This document shows positions 1 to 9,912 of a DNA stretch of 64,000 bases, one piece after another (position 1 is the stretch's first letter; each line of letters starts with the position of its first letter). This DNA is from Pandoraea communis (GTDB lineage: Bacteria > Pseudomonadota > Gammaproteobacteria > Burkholderiales > Burkholderiaceae). The notes beneath the pieces were generated by a model. The model ran no database searches and was not told where the DNA came from. It saw nothing but the letters and a program-made list of their open reading frames with translations. A program made the position numbers and the translations under genes. The DNA lies in assembly GCF_902459745.1 (NCBI RefSeq), contig NZ_CABPSJ010000003.1, positions 372,001-436,000 of the forward strand, in the 5' to 3' direction.

Positions 1-443
1 TCGGTGTGCTGTACGACCGCATGCACTCGCGCAACATCGCCGATTACGGCGGTGTGGTGAACACGATGCCGAAGTTTGCGACGTTCTTCATGCTGTTCGC
101 GATGGCCAACAGCGGTCTGCCGGCGACGTCGGGCTTCGTGGGTGAATTCCTGGTGATTTTGGGCGCCGTGAAGCTGAACTTCTGGGTGGGCCTGCTGGCG
201 GCCACTTCGCTGATCACCGGTGCGGCTTACTCGCTGTGGATGTACAAGCGCGTGATCTTCGGTGCCATCGCCAACGACCATGTGCGTGAGCTGATCGATA
301 TCAACAAGCGCGAGTTCTTCATGCTGGCCGTGCTGGCTGCACTCACGCTGTTCATGGGTATCTATCCGAAGCCTTTCACGGACCTGATGCACACCTCCGT
401 GGTTAACCTCCTCGCCCACGTGGCGCAGACCAAGCTGCCGTAA
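1..443 (+). CDS. nuoM: NADH-quinone oxidoreductase subunit M, C-terminal part
   Basis: This is the last ~146 codons of an antiporter-like membrane subunit of respiratory complex I, cut by the window start (reading frame begins at base 3). NuoM is one of three Mrp-type proton-translocating subunits in the inner membrane. The visible part has at least three hydrophobic segments and the conserved run SGLPATSGFVGEFLVILGAV, typical of the late helices of NuoL/NuoM. NuoM rather than NuoL is chosen because nuoN follows after 20 bp, the standard order at the end of nuo operons. The stop is TAA at 441-443. Confidence 0.95.
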   Translation, partial: GVLYDRMHSRNIADYGGVVNTMPKFATFFMLFAMANSGLPATSGFVGEFLVILGAVKLNFWVGLLAATSLITGAAYSLWMYKRVIFGAIANDHVRELIDINKREFFMLAVLAALTLFMGIYPKPFTDLMHTSVVNLLAHVAQTKLP

Positions 444-463
444 TCGGGGAGGACATCTAGATC

Positions 464-1933
464 ATGCAAAACATTAATCTGCTGCCTGCGTTGCCGGAGG
501 CCATCCTGCTGCTCATGATCCTCGTGATCATGATGTGCGACGCGTTCCTCGGCCAGACGCGCAAGCTGAACTACGTTCTGGCACTCATCACGTCTGCGGT
601 CGTGTCCGTGCTGTGGGCTTGCAATGCCGGGGACCCGGCATCGCACTACCTGTTCGGCAATATGTTCGTCGCCGATCCGATGTCGAACCTGCTCAAGGCC
701 TTCGGTGGTCTGGCAACGTTCGTCACGTTCATCTACGGCCAGAAGTATCTGGAGGCGCGCGGCCTTGCCCGTGGCGACTTCTATGTCCTCAGCCTGTTCT
801 CGCTGCTGGGTCTGTCGGTGATGATCTCGGGCAACAACTTCCTGACGCTGTATCTGGGTCTGGAACTGATGTCCCTGTCGCTGTACGCCCTCGCTGCCGT
901 GTGGCGCGATTCGACGAACGCGACCGAGTCGGCCATGAAGTACTACGTGCTGGGCGCGCTCGCTTCGGGCTTCCTGCTGTACGGCATGTCGATGATGTAC
1001 GGCGCGACCGGTTCGCTCGAACTGGCCAAGGTCTTCGAAGTCATCGCTTCGGGCGCCGTGAACAAGATCGTGCTCGTGTTCGGCGTGGTGTTCGTGGTCG
1101 CCGGTCTGGCGTTCAAGCTGGGCGCTGCTCCGTTCCACATGTGGGTGCCGGACGTCTACCAAGGCGCACCGACCCCGGTCACGCTGCTCATCGGTGGCGC
1201 GCCGAAGCTGGGTGCGTTTGCACTGCTGCTGCGTTTGCTCGTCGAAGGCATGCTGCCGCTGGCGATCGACTGGCAACAGATGCTGATCATCCTGGCGGTG
1301 CTCTCGCTGGTGATCGGTAACCTGACGGCCATCGTGCAGACCAACGTCAAGCGTCTGCTGGCGTATTCGACGATCTCGCACATGGGTTTCGTGCTGCTCG
1401 GCATGCTCTCGGGCGTGGTCGGCGGCAAGATCGACGGTATCGCCGACGCTTACGGTTCGTCGCTGTTCTACAGCGTGATCTACCTGCTGACGACGCTGGG
1501 CACGTTCGGTATCGTGCTGCTGCTCTCGCGCAAGGGCTTTGAAGCCGAGAACCTCACGGATCTGAAGGGCCTGAACCAGCGTAGCCCGTGGTTCGCCTTC
1601 GTCATGCTGATGCTGATGTTCTCGCTGGCCGGCATTCCGCCGCTGGCGGGCTTCTATGCCAAGCTGGCTGTGCTGCAAGCCGTGGTCAACGCCGGTATGG
1701 TGTGGCTGGCCGTCGTGGCCGTGATCGCATCGCTGATCGGCGCGTTCTACTACCTGCGTGTCGTCAAGCTGATGTACTTCGACAAGCCGGAAGACGCCAA
1801 TGCGCTGGAAGGCAGCGGTACGATGCGCTTCGTGCTGTCGCTGAACGGTCTGGTGCTGGTTTATCTGGGCCTGATGCCGGGCTCGTTGATGGATTGGTGC
1901 CTGCGCACCATCAAACTGACGCTGGCCAGCTAA
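464..1933 (+). CDS. nuoN: NADH-quinone oxidoreductase subunit N
   Basis: NuoN is the third antiporter-like proton-pumping subunit of complex I in the inner membrane. The 489-residue product is hydrophobic along its whole length, as expected for about 14 transmembrane helices. It carries the family core around residues 215-235 ([20 protein letters not shown]), including the conserved lysine in a transmembrane helix and the HxW(V/T)PDVYxGAP signature. The ATG is preceded by GGGGAGGA at suitable spacing. It is translated with nuoM (20-bp gap) and is the usual last canonical nuo gene. Confidence 0.97.
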   Translation: MQNINLLPALPEAILLLMILVIMMCDAFLGQTRKLNYVLALITSAVVSVLWACNAGDPASHYLFGNMFVADPMSNLLKAFGGLATFVTFIYGQKYLEARGLARGDFYVLSLFSLLGLSVMISGNNFLTLYLGLELMSLSLYALAAVWRDSTNATESAMKYYVLGALASGFLLYGMSMMYGATGSLELAKVFEVIASGAVNKIVLVFGVVFVVAGLAFKLGAAPFHMWVPDVYQGAPTPVTLLIGGAPKLGAFALLLRLLVEGMLPLAIDWQQMLIILAVLSLVIGNLTAIVQTNVKRLLAYSTISHMGFVLLGMLSGVVGGKIDGIADAYGSSLFYSVIYLLTTLGTFGIVLLLSRKGFEAENLTDLKGLNQRSPWFAFVMLMLMFSLAGIPPLAGFYAKLAVLQAVVNAGMVWLAVVAVIASLIGAFYYLRVVKLMYFDKPEDANALEGSGTMRFVLSLNGLVLVYLGLMPGSLMDWCLRTIKLTLAS

Positions 1934-2055
1934 GCGGCCGGGGACGTTCGGAAGCGCGACGTCGGCGAAGGCAACGACGCCGACAGGAAACCGGGCAGGG
2001 CGGGCCGAGATGGCCGGCCCGGCTCAAGAGAGACAAACAGGCGGAGGCAAGAACG

Positions 2056-2373
2056 ATGGGCATGTCGGCAGGGGGTACGCTTGTGATTCTGCTGGCCGCG
2101 CTGGGCGCGAACCTGCCGTTCGTGAATCAGCGCCTGTTCGGCCTCATTGCGCTCAAGCGGGCGATCAAGCCGCTGTGGCTGCGTCTGATCGAACTGGTGG
2201 TGGCCTATTTCGTGGTGCGCGCCCTCGGATATCTGATCGAATCGGGCATCGGCAACGTGTTTTCGCAGGGCTGGGAGTTCTACGCCGTGACGGCGAGTCT
2301 GTTTGTCGTGTTCGCGTTTCCGGGCTTCGTTTACCGATATTTGTGGCGTCATCGACCGGCGGTGGCCGCTTGA
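2056..2373 (+). CDS. DUF2818 family small membrane protein
   Basis: This 105-residue protein has three hydrophobic segments (about residues 5-25, 40-60 and 75-95) and a basic C-terminus, so it is probably an inner-membrane protein. It matches my memory of DUF2818, a family that in Burkholderiales usually sits directly after nuoN. Its role is unknown; the location suggests a link to complex I or simply co-transcription. The ATG at 2056 was chosen because GGAGG lies 8 bases upstream; the frame stays open far upstream inside nuoN without meaning. A strong terminator follows, so this gene closes the nuo operon. Confidence 0.85.
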   Translation: MGMSAGGTLVILLAALGANLPFVNQRLFGLIALKRAIKPLWLRLIELVVAYFVVRALGYLIESGIGNVFSQGWEFYAVTASLFVVFAFPGFVYRYLWRHRPAVAA

Positions 2374-2386
2374 GATGTCTGCTTTG

Positions 2387-2420
2387 CAAAACGCCGCCCT
2401 TGGGCGGCGTTTTGTTTTGG
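2387..2420 (+). terminator. Rho-independent terminator of the nuo operon
   Basis: A near-perfect inverted repeat, CAAAACGCCGCCC paired with GGGCGGCGTTTTG around a TT centre, starts 13 bases after the DUF2818 stop. The right arm ends in T-rich DNA (TTTTGTTTTGG). It separates the nuo operon from the Nudix gene, which has its own Shine-Dalgarno sequence. Confidence 0.8.
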
Positions 2421-2449
2421 GTTCGCCAATTTTCAGCCGTGGAGGGCTT

Positions 2450-3043
2450 ATGACCCAACGTCAAACCGACGATCAACATCTGATTGAGACATGTGTTACG
2501 AGTGAGACGGTCTACGACGGTGCATTCCTGACCATCAAGCGCGATCGCGTCCGTCTGCCCGATGGCAAGACAGCCGTGCGCGAGTACACCACCCACCCGG
2601 GGGCGGTCATGGTGATTCCGCTTTTCGAAGACGGTCAGGTGCTCATGGAGCGTCAGTATCGTTACCCGCTCGAGCGTGTGATGACGGAATTGCCCGCAGG
2701 CAAGCTCGACGACGCCGAAGGCGGTCTGGCCTGTGGTCAGCGTGAACTGCTGGAAGAGACCGGGTACTACGCCAAGCGCTGGGACTACCTCACGCGTATT
2801 CATCCGGTGATTTCGTATTCGACGGAATTCATCGATATCTGGCTCGCACGCGACCTCACGCTTGGCGAGCAGCGTCTCGATGAAGGCGAGTTTCTCGACG
2901 TGTTCAAGATGCCTGCGACCGAACTGCTGCAGTGGGTGCGCGACGGGCGCATAACGGACGTAAAATCGATCATCGGCGCGTTCTGGCTGGAGAAGATATT
3001 ATCGGGAGTCTGGCAGCCGAACGAGCGTTCGCCGCTGCGCTGA
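2450..3043 (+). CDS. Nudix hydrolase, ADP-ribose pyrophosphatase type
   Basis: This 197-residue protein carries a complete Nudix box at about residues 84-106: G-x5-E-x7-RELLEETGY, the Mg-binding catalytic motif that hydrolyses nucleoside diphosphates linked to another moiety. The N-terminal strands, the length and the sequence PAGKLDDAEGG before the box resemble ADP-ribose pyrophosphatases (NudF/YffH group), but substrate cannot be assigned from sequence alone. The ATG follows GGAGGG by 3 bases. A longer reading frame upstream runs through the terminator and is not used. It stands alone between the nuo terminator and the DUF1178 gene. Confidence 0.92.
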   Translation: MTQRQTDDQHLIETCVTSETVYDGAFLTIKRDRVRLPDGKTAVREYTTHPGAVMVIPLFEDGQVLMERQYRYPLERVMTELPAGKLDDAEGGLACGQRELLEETGYYAKRWDYLTRIHPVISYSTEFIDIWLARDLTLGEQRLDEGEFLDVFKMPATELLQWVRDGRITDVKSIIGAFWLEKILSGVWQPNERSPLR

Positions 3044-3106
3044 TCCATCGTCATTATTTCAGCTCGTGCCTTGCGACTGGCGGGGCCGGGACACATTCAT
3101 AGCGTC

Positions 3107-3583
3107 ATGAAGGTTTTTGATTTGCGTTGTGCACACGAGCACACCTTCGAGGGCTGGTTTGGCTCGGAGGACGATTACCTTTCGCAGCAAGCGCGGGGGC
3201 TGGTGACTTGCCCCGTTTGCGGTGATACGGCGATCGTTCGCATGCCGTCTGCGCCGCGCCTGAACTTGTCGGGGGCGACCTCGCGAGCCGATGCCGCGCC
3301 GCCAGCGGCCATGCCGGGGCAGCAAGGCGCTTCGGGCGGCGCCATCGAGGCGAAACGCGAATTGCAGACGCTGTGGATGAAGGCTGTGCGCCACGTCATG
3401 GCGAACACGGAAGACGTCGGCAGCAACTTCGCGGAGGAAGCCCGCAAGATCCATTATCGGGAAGCCCCGGAGCGCAATATCCGAGGGACGGTGTCTCGGG
3501 AAGAGACCGAGGCGCTGGCGGAGGAGGGCATCGACGTGATGCCGCTCCCCATTCCCGACGGCTTCAAGGATACGTTACAGTAA
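3107..3583 (+). CDS. DUF1178 family protein
   Basis: This 158-residue protein starts MKVFDLRCAHEHTFEGWF and has a second cysteine pair, CPVCGD, near residue 38. The pattern C-x-H...CxxC looks like a small metal-binding N-terminal module, as in the DUF1178 family (PF06676). The C-terminal half (KIHYREAPERNIRGTVS) is also typical of that family. No biochemical role is established that I know of. The ATG at 3107 gives the conserved MKVFDL N-terminus; an upstream in-frame start lacks it. Confidence 0.85.
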   Translation: MKVFDLRCAHEHTFEGWFGSEDDYLSQQARGLVTCPVCGDTAIVRMPSAPRLNLSGATSRADAAPPAAMPGQQGASGGAIEAKRELQTLWMKAVRHVMANTEDVGSNFAEEARKIHYREAPERNIRGTVSREETEALAEEGIDVMPLPIPDGFKDTLQ

Positions 3584-3741
3584 GCCCATCGCCGGAGCCG
3601 GTTCGGGGTGCGGCAGCGCCGGCATCCGGTGCAGTCCTGGCTTTTGCTGGCGATCGCTGCGCTATTTCCACGCATTTGCACGCATTTCCATTCTCACGCG
3701 CCCGACAGACGACGCCGGCGCGCCGTACGGAGGAGTTCGCG

Positions 3742-4197
3742 ATGGCAACGTTCGAGTATTACTTCGAGGATTTCGCAGTAGGCGACACCTTCGATCTGGG
3801 CGAATACACGTTCACGGCAGACGAGATCGTGCACTTTGCCCGGCAGTTCGATCCCCAGCCGTTTCACGTCGATGAGTTGGCCGGCCGCGAGTCTCATTTC
3901 GGCGGACTGGTGGCCAGTGGCTGGCACACTTGCAGCATCATGATGCGGATGAATGTCGACAAGCTGCTCTCGCGCTCGGCGAGCATGGGGTCACCGGGCG
4001 TCGAACAGATCGAATGGCTCAAGCCGGTGCGCCCAGGGGACACGATCAACGTGACGAGCAGCACGCTGGAGGTTCGCGCGTCGAAGAGTCGTCCCGATCG
4101 CGGTATCGTGCGGCAGCTCTGGACAGCCACGAACCAGCATGGCGAGGAAGTGTGCCGGTTCCGGGGAACGGGGCTCTATCTGAAGCGCGTCGTCTGA
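3742..4197 (+). CDS. MaoC-like dehydratase
   Basis: A 151-residue single hot-dog domain of the MaoC / (R)-specific enoyl-CoA hydratase type. These enzymes hydrate trans-2-enoyl-CoA or related acyl-CoA substrates. The catalytic Asp/His pair is visible as D37-PQPF-H42, followed by a hydrophobic helix (FGGLVASGWHT). The substrate is unknown and no partner gene is adjacent. The start follows GGAGTTCGCG, and the N-terminus (YYFEDFAVGDTF) matches the family. The 158 bp upstream hold no gene that I can see. Confidence 0.9.
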   Translation: MATFEYYFEDFAVGDTFDLGEYTFTADEIVHFARQFDPQPFHVDELAGRESHFGGLVASGWHTCSIMMRMNVDKLLSRSASMGSPGVEQIEWLKPVRPGDTINVTSSTLEVRASKSRPDRGIVRQLWTATNQHGEEVCRFRGTGLYLKRVV

Positions 4198-4230
4198 AGC
4201 CAACTGAAAAAAAACGGCAGACGGCTTGGC

Positions 4231-4252
4231 CGGCGGGCGTTTCGGCCCGCCG
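4231..4252. terminator. Hairpin between convergent genes (possible two-way terminator)
   Basis: An 8-bp perfect stem CGGCGGGC/GCCCGCCG with a 6-base loop lies between the MaoC gene (+) and the YegP-like gene (-). An A-run at 4207-4214 would be a U-run in the minus-strand transcript, but about 16 bases separate it from the stem, so termination activity is uncertain. Confidence 0.45.
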
Positions 4253-4260
4253 CGCAGCAC

Positions 4261-4596
4261 TCAATGCGACAAATCGCTCACCGACGCCGCCGGGGCGTCG
4301 CGTTTGACCTGAGTGATGCCGTCTTCCATCTGCTCGGCTGTCGAGAACATCTGGCTCTGGCCGATGATCTCGCCATTGCGCGCCTTGAGCACGAAGTAGG
4401 GGCGGCCTGACGTCGATGTCTTGCGCTCGAAACGATGATCCTCGACCGAGTTTTTGCGAACGGACTCGATGCCGTTCTGCGCAGAGGCACGCGCCTTATA
4501 AGTCTCGGAAGAGAGGATGATGTGCCCGCTGTCGGCCAGCAGGTGAAAGTGAAATTCACCGTTCGGGCTACGCTTGAGTTCGAACTTGCCTGACAT
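4261..4596 (-). CDS. YegP-like DUF1508 protein
   Basis: A 111-residue protein made of two tandem copies of the ~50-residue DUF1508 motif: GKFELKRSPNGEFHFHLLA near residue 3 and RPYFVLKARNGEIIGQS near residue 66. E. coli YegP has the same length and two-repeat layout. The function is unknown; proteins of this type are small, soluble and probably cytoplasmic. The ATG at 4596 is preceded by GGGAGATC. It is transcribed alone, convergent with the MaoC gene. The 287 bp upstream, to the GST stop codon, show no gene. Confidence 0.88.
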   Translation of the reverse strand: MSGKFELKRSPNGEFHFHLLADSGHIILSSETYKARASAQNGIESVRKNSVEDHRFERKTSTSGRPYFVLKARNGEIIGQSQMFSTAEQMEDGITQVKRDAPAASVSDLSH

Positions 4597-4883
4597 ATGT
4601 GGATCTCCCGGATCTTCCAAAAGCCAGCGGCGAGGGACTGCGAACTGCAAGAGACGACGGCAGAGGGCCGCGTCGGAGAAACCTTGAAAACCTCTTGATA
4701 TACAGACTCGGTGGCGCCTACGTATCGAGCGGATTGCGCTTAGATTAGCACCGCCCGCGTCCCGGCGATACCGCAGTTTGTTTCGAAGTGTAAACCACTT
4801 CCCGCGATGGCCTGCCGAACCGGGACTTGAGGTGCGGCAAGGCACCGGCGGGAGATTGTGGTGCCGGCGTTGCGGCGCACGCT

Positions 4884-5576
4884 TTAGTGGCGCGCGTACT
4901 GTGTCGCGCCGAACAGCATTTCGCGGGCCTTGTCGTCTTGCAACGGCTTGCGCGCGTCGGCCAGCACCTTGATACCGCGCTGCACCGCCGGACGTGCCTC
5001 GATGGCCTCGAACCATGTCTGCACGTTGGGGAAGTCCGAAAGCTCGACGCCCTGGTTCTTCCATGAGCGCAGCCACGGCCAGATGGCGATGTCCGCGATG
5101 GTGTACATATCGCCAGCAACATACGGATGGCTGCTCAGCCGCTTGTCGAGCACACCATACAGACGCCGCGCCTCGTTCGTGTAGCGCTTGATCGCGTAAT
5201 CGATCTTCTCGGGGGCGTAGATCCGGAAATGGTGCGCCTGACCGAGCATCGGCCCCACGCTGCCCATCTGGAACATCAGCCATTCGAGGGTTTCGTACTT
5301 GCCACGCACGTCTTCCGGCAGGAAGCGGCCGGTCTTGCCCGCCAGATACAACAGAATCGCGCCCGACTCGAACAGCGAGATCGGTTTGCCGTCCGGACCG
5401 TCTTCGTCGACGATGGCCGGGATCTTGTTGTTCGGCGAGATGGCGAGAAAGGCATCCTTGAACTGATCGCCTGCGCCGATATCGACGGCATGTGCGTGGT
5501 AGGGCAACCCGCACTCTTCGAGCATGATGTGGACTTTGTGGCCGTTAGGCGTAGCCCAGGAATAGACCTGAATCAA
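4884..5576 (-). CDS. Glutathione S-transferase, YfcG-type disulfide reductase
   Basis: A 230-residue GST with an N-terminal thioredoxin-like domain (residues 1-85, TPNGHKVHIMLEECGLPY, then NNKIPAIVDEDG and the glutathione-binding ESGAILLYLA) and a C-terminal helical domain. In E. coli YfcG, which reduces disulfides with glutathione, Thr9 and Asn11 replace the usual Tyr/Ser/Cys. Here the same residues fall at T9 and N11 if translation begins at the TTG at 5576. GAGGAG lies 6 bases before that TTG, so I prefer it over an ATG at 5621, which adds 15 unrelated residues. It seems to be a single-gene unit. Confidence 0.9.
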   Translation of the reverse strand: MIQVYSWATPNGHKVHIMLEECGLPYHAHAVDIGAGDQFKDAFLAISPNNKIPAIVDEDGPDGKPISLFESGAILLYLAGKTGRFLPEDVRGKYETLEWLMFQMGSVGPMLGQAHHFRIYAPEKIDYAIKRYTNEARRLYGVLDKRLSSHPYVAGDMYTIADIAIWPWLRSWKNQGVELSDFPNVQTWFEAIEARPAVQRGIKVLADARKPLQDDKAREMLFGATQYARH

Positions 5577-5680
5577 TTGCGGCTCCTCATTGGGGCGTCG
5601 GTCGACGCCGTTCCCCGTCAAGGCGTGGCGACGATCGCGTCAGGCGCCCGGCACGGTGGTGTCTCAGATGACGAAACGGG

Positions 5681-5705
5681 CCGGGGGGCGAGCGTCGCCC
5701 CCCGG
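5681..5705 (-). terminator. GC-rich hairpin after the acyl-CoA cluster
   Basis: A perfect 11-bp stem, CCGGGGGGCGA/TCGCCCCCCGG with a GCG loop, lies about 78 bases beyond the stop of the acyl-CoA dehydrogenase gene in its direction of transcription. The following minus-strand bases (CCCGTTTCGT) are only modestly T-rich, so this could be an intrinsic terminator of average strength. Confidence 0.5.
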
Positions 5706-5782
5706 AAAAACTGCCCGGAAATTACACCACAGAACGTTTTTCTCTGCCGGGCGCGAGGTCAGCAAGCAGTGCCGGTGTCGGC

Positions 5783-7003
<1,221 letters not shown>

Positions 7004-7014
7004 GAGGTCTCCGT

Positions 7015-8139
7015 TCAGTGTCTGTCTGCGTGACCAGGGGCCGGGGCTGTGCTGCGTTGTGCGCGCAGTGCATATGCCCACGCGAGTTCGGCCATCGGAC
7101 GCGCGCGCTTGCCTGCGTCGAGCGCTTGCTGGCTGGCCGCAGTGCCGTCGACGACGCGTTTCATGATGCCTTGCAGAATCGCGGCGATACGGAACATGTT
7201 GTATGCGAGATAGAAATGCCACTGCGCGGGCGGCTTGATGCCCGTGCGCTCGCCATATCGGGTGACGTAGGTGCTTTCGTCGGGAATGCCGAGCGCTTGC
7301 CAGTCGAGTCCGGCGATACCGCGAAACACGCCGGGGCTCACATGCCACGCCATGCAGTGGTAGCTGAAGTCGGCGAGCGGGTCGCCGAGTGTCGACAGTT
7401 CCCAGTCGAGCACAGCGAGTACACGGGGTTCGGTGGGGTGGAAGATCAGGTTGTCCAGACGGAAGTCGCCGTGCACGATGGTCGTGCGCTCGGGCACGTC
7501 GGCAGGCAGATGTGCGGGCAGCCACGCGATGAGCTGGTCCATGGCGTCGATGGTTTCAGTCTCCGACGCGCGGTACTGCTTGCTCCACCGGGCGATCTGC
7601 CGGGCGATGTAGTCGCCGGGTTTGCCGTAGGACTCAAGCCCGACGGCGCGATAGTCGACCCGGTGCAGTGCCGAGATGACGCGGTTCATTTCGTCGTAGA
7701 TGGCGCTGCGCTCGGCCGCCGTCATGCCGGGCAGCGAGGGGTCCCAGAATACGCGTCCCGGCACGAAGTCCATGACGTAGAACGCCAGTCCGATCACGCT
7801 TTCGTCCTCGCATAAGCCTCGCATGCGAGCGACGGGGACGTCGGTGCCTGCGAGCGCATCCATCACGCGGTACTCACGCTCGATGGCGTGGGCAGACGGA
7901 AGGAGTTTGGCCGCCGGCGCAGGCTTGGTACGCAGCACGTAGGCGGCGCCGGGGGTGGACAGGCGATAGGTGGGGTTGGACTGGCCGCCGTTGAATTGGG
8001 TGACGGTCAACGGCCCGGCGAAGCCGCCGACGTGTGCGATGAGCCAGCGCTCGAGCGCGACGGTATCGAAGGGCGCGTGCTCGCCAAGTGCGCGTTCGCC
8101 TGCAAATGCGGAAAAGTCCTGTGGAAGCTCCTCGGCCAT
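7015..8139 (-). CDS. Aminoglycoside phosphotransferase-family kinase (ACAD10/11 N-terminal-like, LvaA-like)
   Basis: A 374-residue APH-fold kinase. The nucleotide loop region is [16 protein letters not shown]; the catalytic loop is [15 protein letters not shown] (HGDxxxxN) at about residue 220, followed by the metal-binding [17 protein letters not shown]. Bacterial members of this subgroup, such as LvaA of Pseudomonas putida, phosphorylate the 4-hydroxyl of acyl-CoA esters so that a partner ACAD-type enzyme can rearrange them. The partner is directly downstream here. It is not expected to be a true antibiotic-resistance enzyme. The stop is 11 bp before the dehydrogenase ATG, so translation is probably coupled. 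Confidence 0.9.
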   Translation of the reverse strand: MAEELPQDFSAFAGERALGEHAPFDTVALERWLIAHVGGFAGPLTVTQFNGGQSNPTYRLSTPGAAYVLRTKPAPAAKLLPSAHAIEREYRVMDALAGTDVPVARMRGLCEDESVIGLAFYVMDFVPGRVFWDPSLPGMTAAERSAIYDEMNRVISALHRVDYRAVGLESYGKPGDYIARQIARWSKQYRASETETIDAMDQLIAWLPAHLPADVPERTTIVHGDFRLDNLIFHPTEPRVLAVLDWELSTLGDPLADFSYHCMAWHVSPGVFRGIAGLDWQALGIPDESTYVTRYGERTGIKPPAQWHFYLAYNMFRIAAILQGIMKRVVDGTAASQQALDAGKRARPMAELAWAYALRAQRSTAPAPGHADRH

Positions 8140-8255
8140 GCTGTCTCCTGCATTTCCGGTGCTACGTTGATCGTGACGATTCGACTGCGTGATGCACTTG
8201 CCGCGCGGCCGCCTCGAAGCGTGCGGCCGCCGAAAATCCTGAGCCTGCTGCGAAC

Positions 8256-9011
8256 TTATCCTCGCTTTCGCGTGCGCAGGAACGACGCAAAAATCTTCTC
8301 CATGACCGTCAGCCGGTTATCGCGATGCAGCGGCTGCGGCGGCGCGAAGTTCATCAGGCGCACCACCCAGTCTTCGGGCTTGTCGCCCACGTCGAGCGCG
8401 TTGATGCACGCGGGCGTCTGGGCGAGTTGGCCCAGAAAAAGGCGTCCGAGCGGATGCATGGCATGCGACAGAATCGCGCGATTCACGCCGCCGTGCAACA
8501 CCAGCAGCACGGTGTCCCATGACGTATCGGCCCGGAGTTCCGCCAGCGGCGGCACCACGCGATCGAGCAGTTCGCGCACCGACTCGCCGTTCATGAATCG
8601 GGTGTCTTCGGGCACCAGGCCGTCGAACGCACTGAGAAACGCCTGCGCGAGTTCGGCCGGCGGCAGGTCGGAAACGCTGCCGGCACGAATTTCTTCCCAG
8701 CACGACCACGTCTCGATAGCGATCTGCTGCCCAGTCTCGGCAAGCACACGCTCGGCAGTCTCGCGCGTACGCGGGAGGCCACTCACGATGACCCGGTCGA
8801 AGCGGATCTTCTCGGCGGCGAAGGCGCGTCCGGCGGCGCTGGCTTGCGTGCGCCCGAGTTCGTTGAGCGGGACGGAGTCGGCGTCGATGGGCTTGCCGCT
8901 ATCGTCGAAGTAGGTGACGTCGCCATGGCGCATCAGATAGATGCGGCGGCGCTGCGGTGGTGAGAAGGTCAAGGGACCGGTATCGGGGCCCGGATGGCCG
9001 AGTGAACGCAT
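8256..9011 (-). CDS. Histidine phosphatase family protein
   Basis: A 251-residue phosphoglycerate-mutase-like phosphatase. The catalytic RHG motif is R28-H29-G30 (RRRIYLMRHGDVTYF), with a second conserved histidine in LLVLHGGVNRAIL and a glutamate in CWEEIRAG. Members remove phosphate from small molecules or proteins through a phospho-histidine. The ATG at 9011 is preceded by GGAGAA. An upstream in-frame start is possible but lacks support. It lies between the hydratase and the kinase genes in the same direction. A phosphatase beside a kinase that makes phosphoacyl-CoA is suggestive, but a direct role is inference. Confidence 0.85.
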   Translation of the reverse strand: MRSLGHPGPDTGPLTFSPPQRRRIYLMRHGDVTYFDDSGKPIDADSVPLNELGRTQASAAGRAFAAEKIRFDRVIVSGLPRTRETAERVLAETGQQIAIETWSCWEEIRAGSVSDLPPAELAQAFLSAFDGLVPEDTRFMNGESVRELLDRVVPPLAELRADTSWDTVLLVLHGGVNRAILSHAMHPLGRLFLGQLAQTPACINALDVGDKPEDWVVRLMNFAPPQPLHRDNRLTVMEKIFASFLRTRKRG

Positions 9012-9116
9012 GCGGAAATTCTCCTGAACGGACCGGCAGCCGATCGGCGACTGCGGCAAAGCGTTGACCGGCGGCGCACGTCGAAGGTTCGCGTGCGCCG
9101 CGCGTCTGTCACACGC

Positions 9117-9896
9117 TCAGGCGTATTTTGCCGGACGTTTCTCAAGGAAGGCACTGATACCTTCCAGACCGTCGGCGTGGTGCAGCGAGGCGACAAAGTT
9201 GTCGCGCTCCGCCCCCAACTGCGATGTCAGCGTCTCGCGGGCGCCGGTCTCGATGAGCGTCTTGATACGGCCGACGGCGTTCGGCGAGAGCTGTGCGAGA
9301 TCGGTCGCCCAGTTCAGCGCTTCGGCGCGGGCTTGTCCGGGCGCGACCACGCGGTTGACGAGTCCCGCAGCAGCCAGACGCGTCGCTGCCACCGGCTTGC
9401 CCTCGAGCAGAATTTCGGTGGCGAGCGGGCGGGGCAGGGCTTGCGAGAGGAACCACGAGCCGCCGCCGTCGGGCGTGAGGCCGACCTTCACGTAGGCCAT
9501 CACGAACTTGGCGTTGTCGGCCGCAACAAGCAGATCGCACGCCAGCGCGAGCGAGAAACCCGCGCCAGCGGCCGCGCCTTCGACGGCCGCGATGATCGGC
9601 TTCGGGCACGCGCGCAACGCATCGATCCATTCGGCGAGCGCATCGATGCTTGCCGCTTGCACCGACGGATCTTTCTGACGATTCTCCAGCAGCCGGTTCA
9701 GGTTGCCGCCCGCGCAGAAGAAGTTGTCGGCGCCGGTCAGCACTACGGCCCGTACGGAGGCGTCGCGCTCGGCGGTGGCCAGCGCTTCGACCCCGGCGGC
9801 ATACATATCCGGATGCAGCGCATTGCGTGCTCCGGGGTTGGACAGCGTCAGCACCAGTGTCTGGTCGACGCGTTCGGCAAGCAGTTCGGCGCTCAT
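9117..9896 (-). CDS. Enoyl-CoA hydratase/isomerase
   Basis: A 259-residue crotonase-fold enzyme that hydrates trans-2-enoyl-CoA or shifts a double bond in beta-oxidation. The first oxyanion-hole segment is GADNFFCAGGNLNRL, and the second is AAVEGAAAGAGFSLALACD. The usual first catalytic glutamate region is replaced by a longer loop, and KVGLTPDGGGSWFLSQALP matches the FadB1x/PaaG-like group in which an Asp after the PDGG stretch is used. It starts 16 bp downstream of the hydroxyacyl-CoA dehydrogenase stop, so the two are co-transcribed. Confidence 0.92.
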   Translation of the reverse strand: MSAELLAERVDQTLVLTLSNPGARNALHPDMYAAGVEALATAERDASVRAVVLTGADNFFCAGGNLNRLLENRQKDPSVQAASIDALAEWIDALRACPKPIIAAVEGAAAGAGFSLALACDLLVAADNAKFVMAYVKVGLTPDGGGSWFLSQALPRPLATEILLEGKPVAATRLAAAGLVNRVVAPGQARAEALNWATDLAQLSPNAVGRIKTLIETGARETLTSQLGAERDNFVASLHHADGLEGISAFLEKRPAKYA

Positions 9897-9912
9897 GAGT
9901 CGAGTCTCCGGA

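Noticed and set aside
7015-8139. Aminoglycoside-resistance gene
   Set aside because: The APH fold is present, but the neighbour is an ACAD10/11-type dehydrogenase and the motifs fit the acyl-CoA-linked kinase group.
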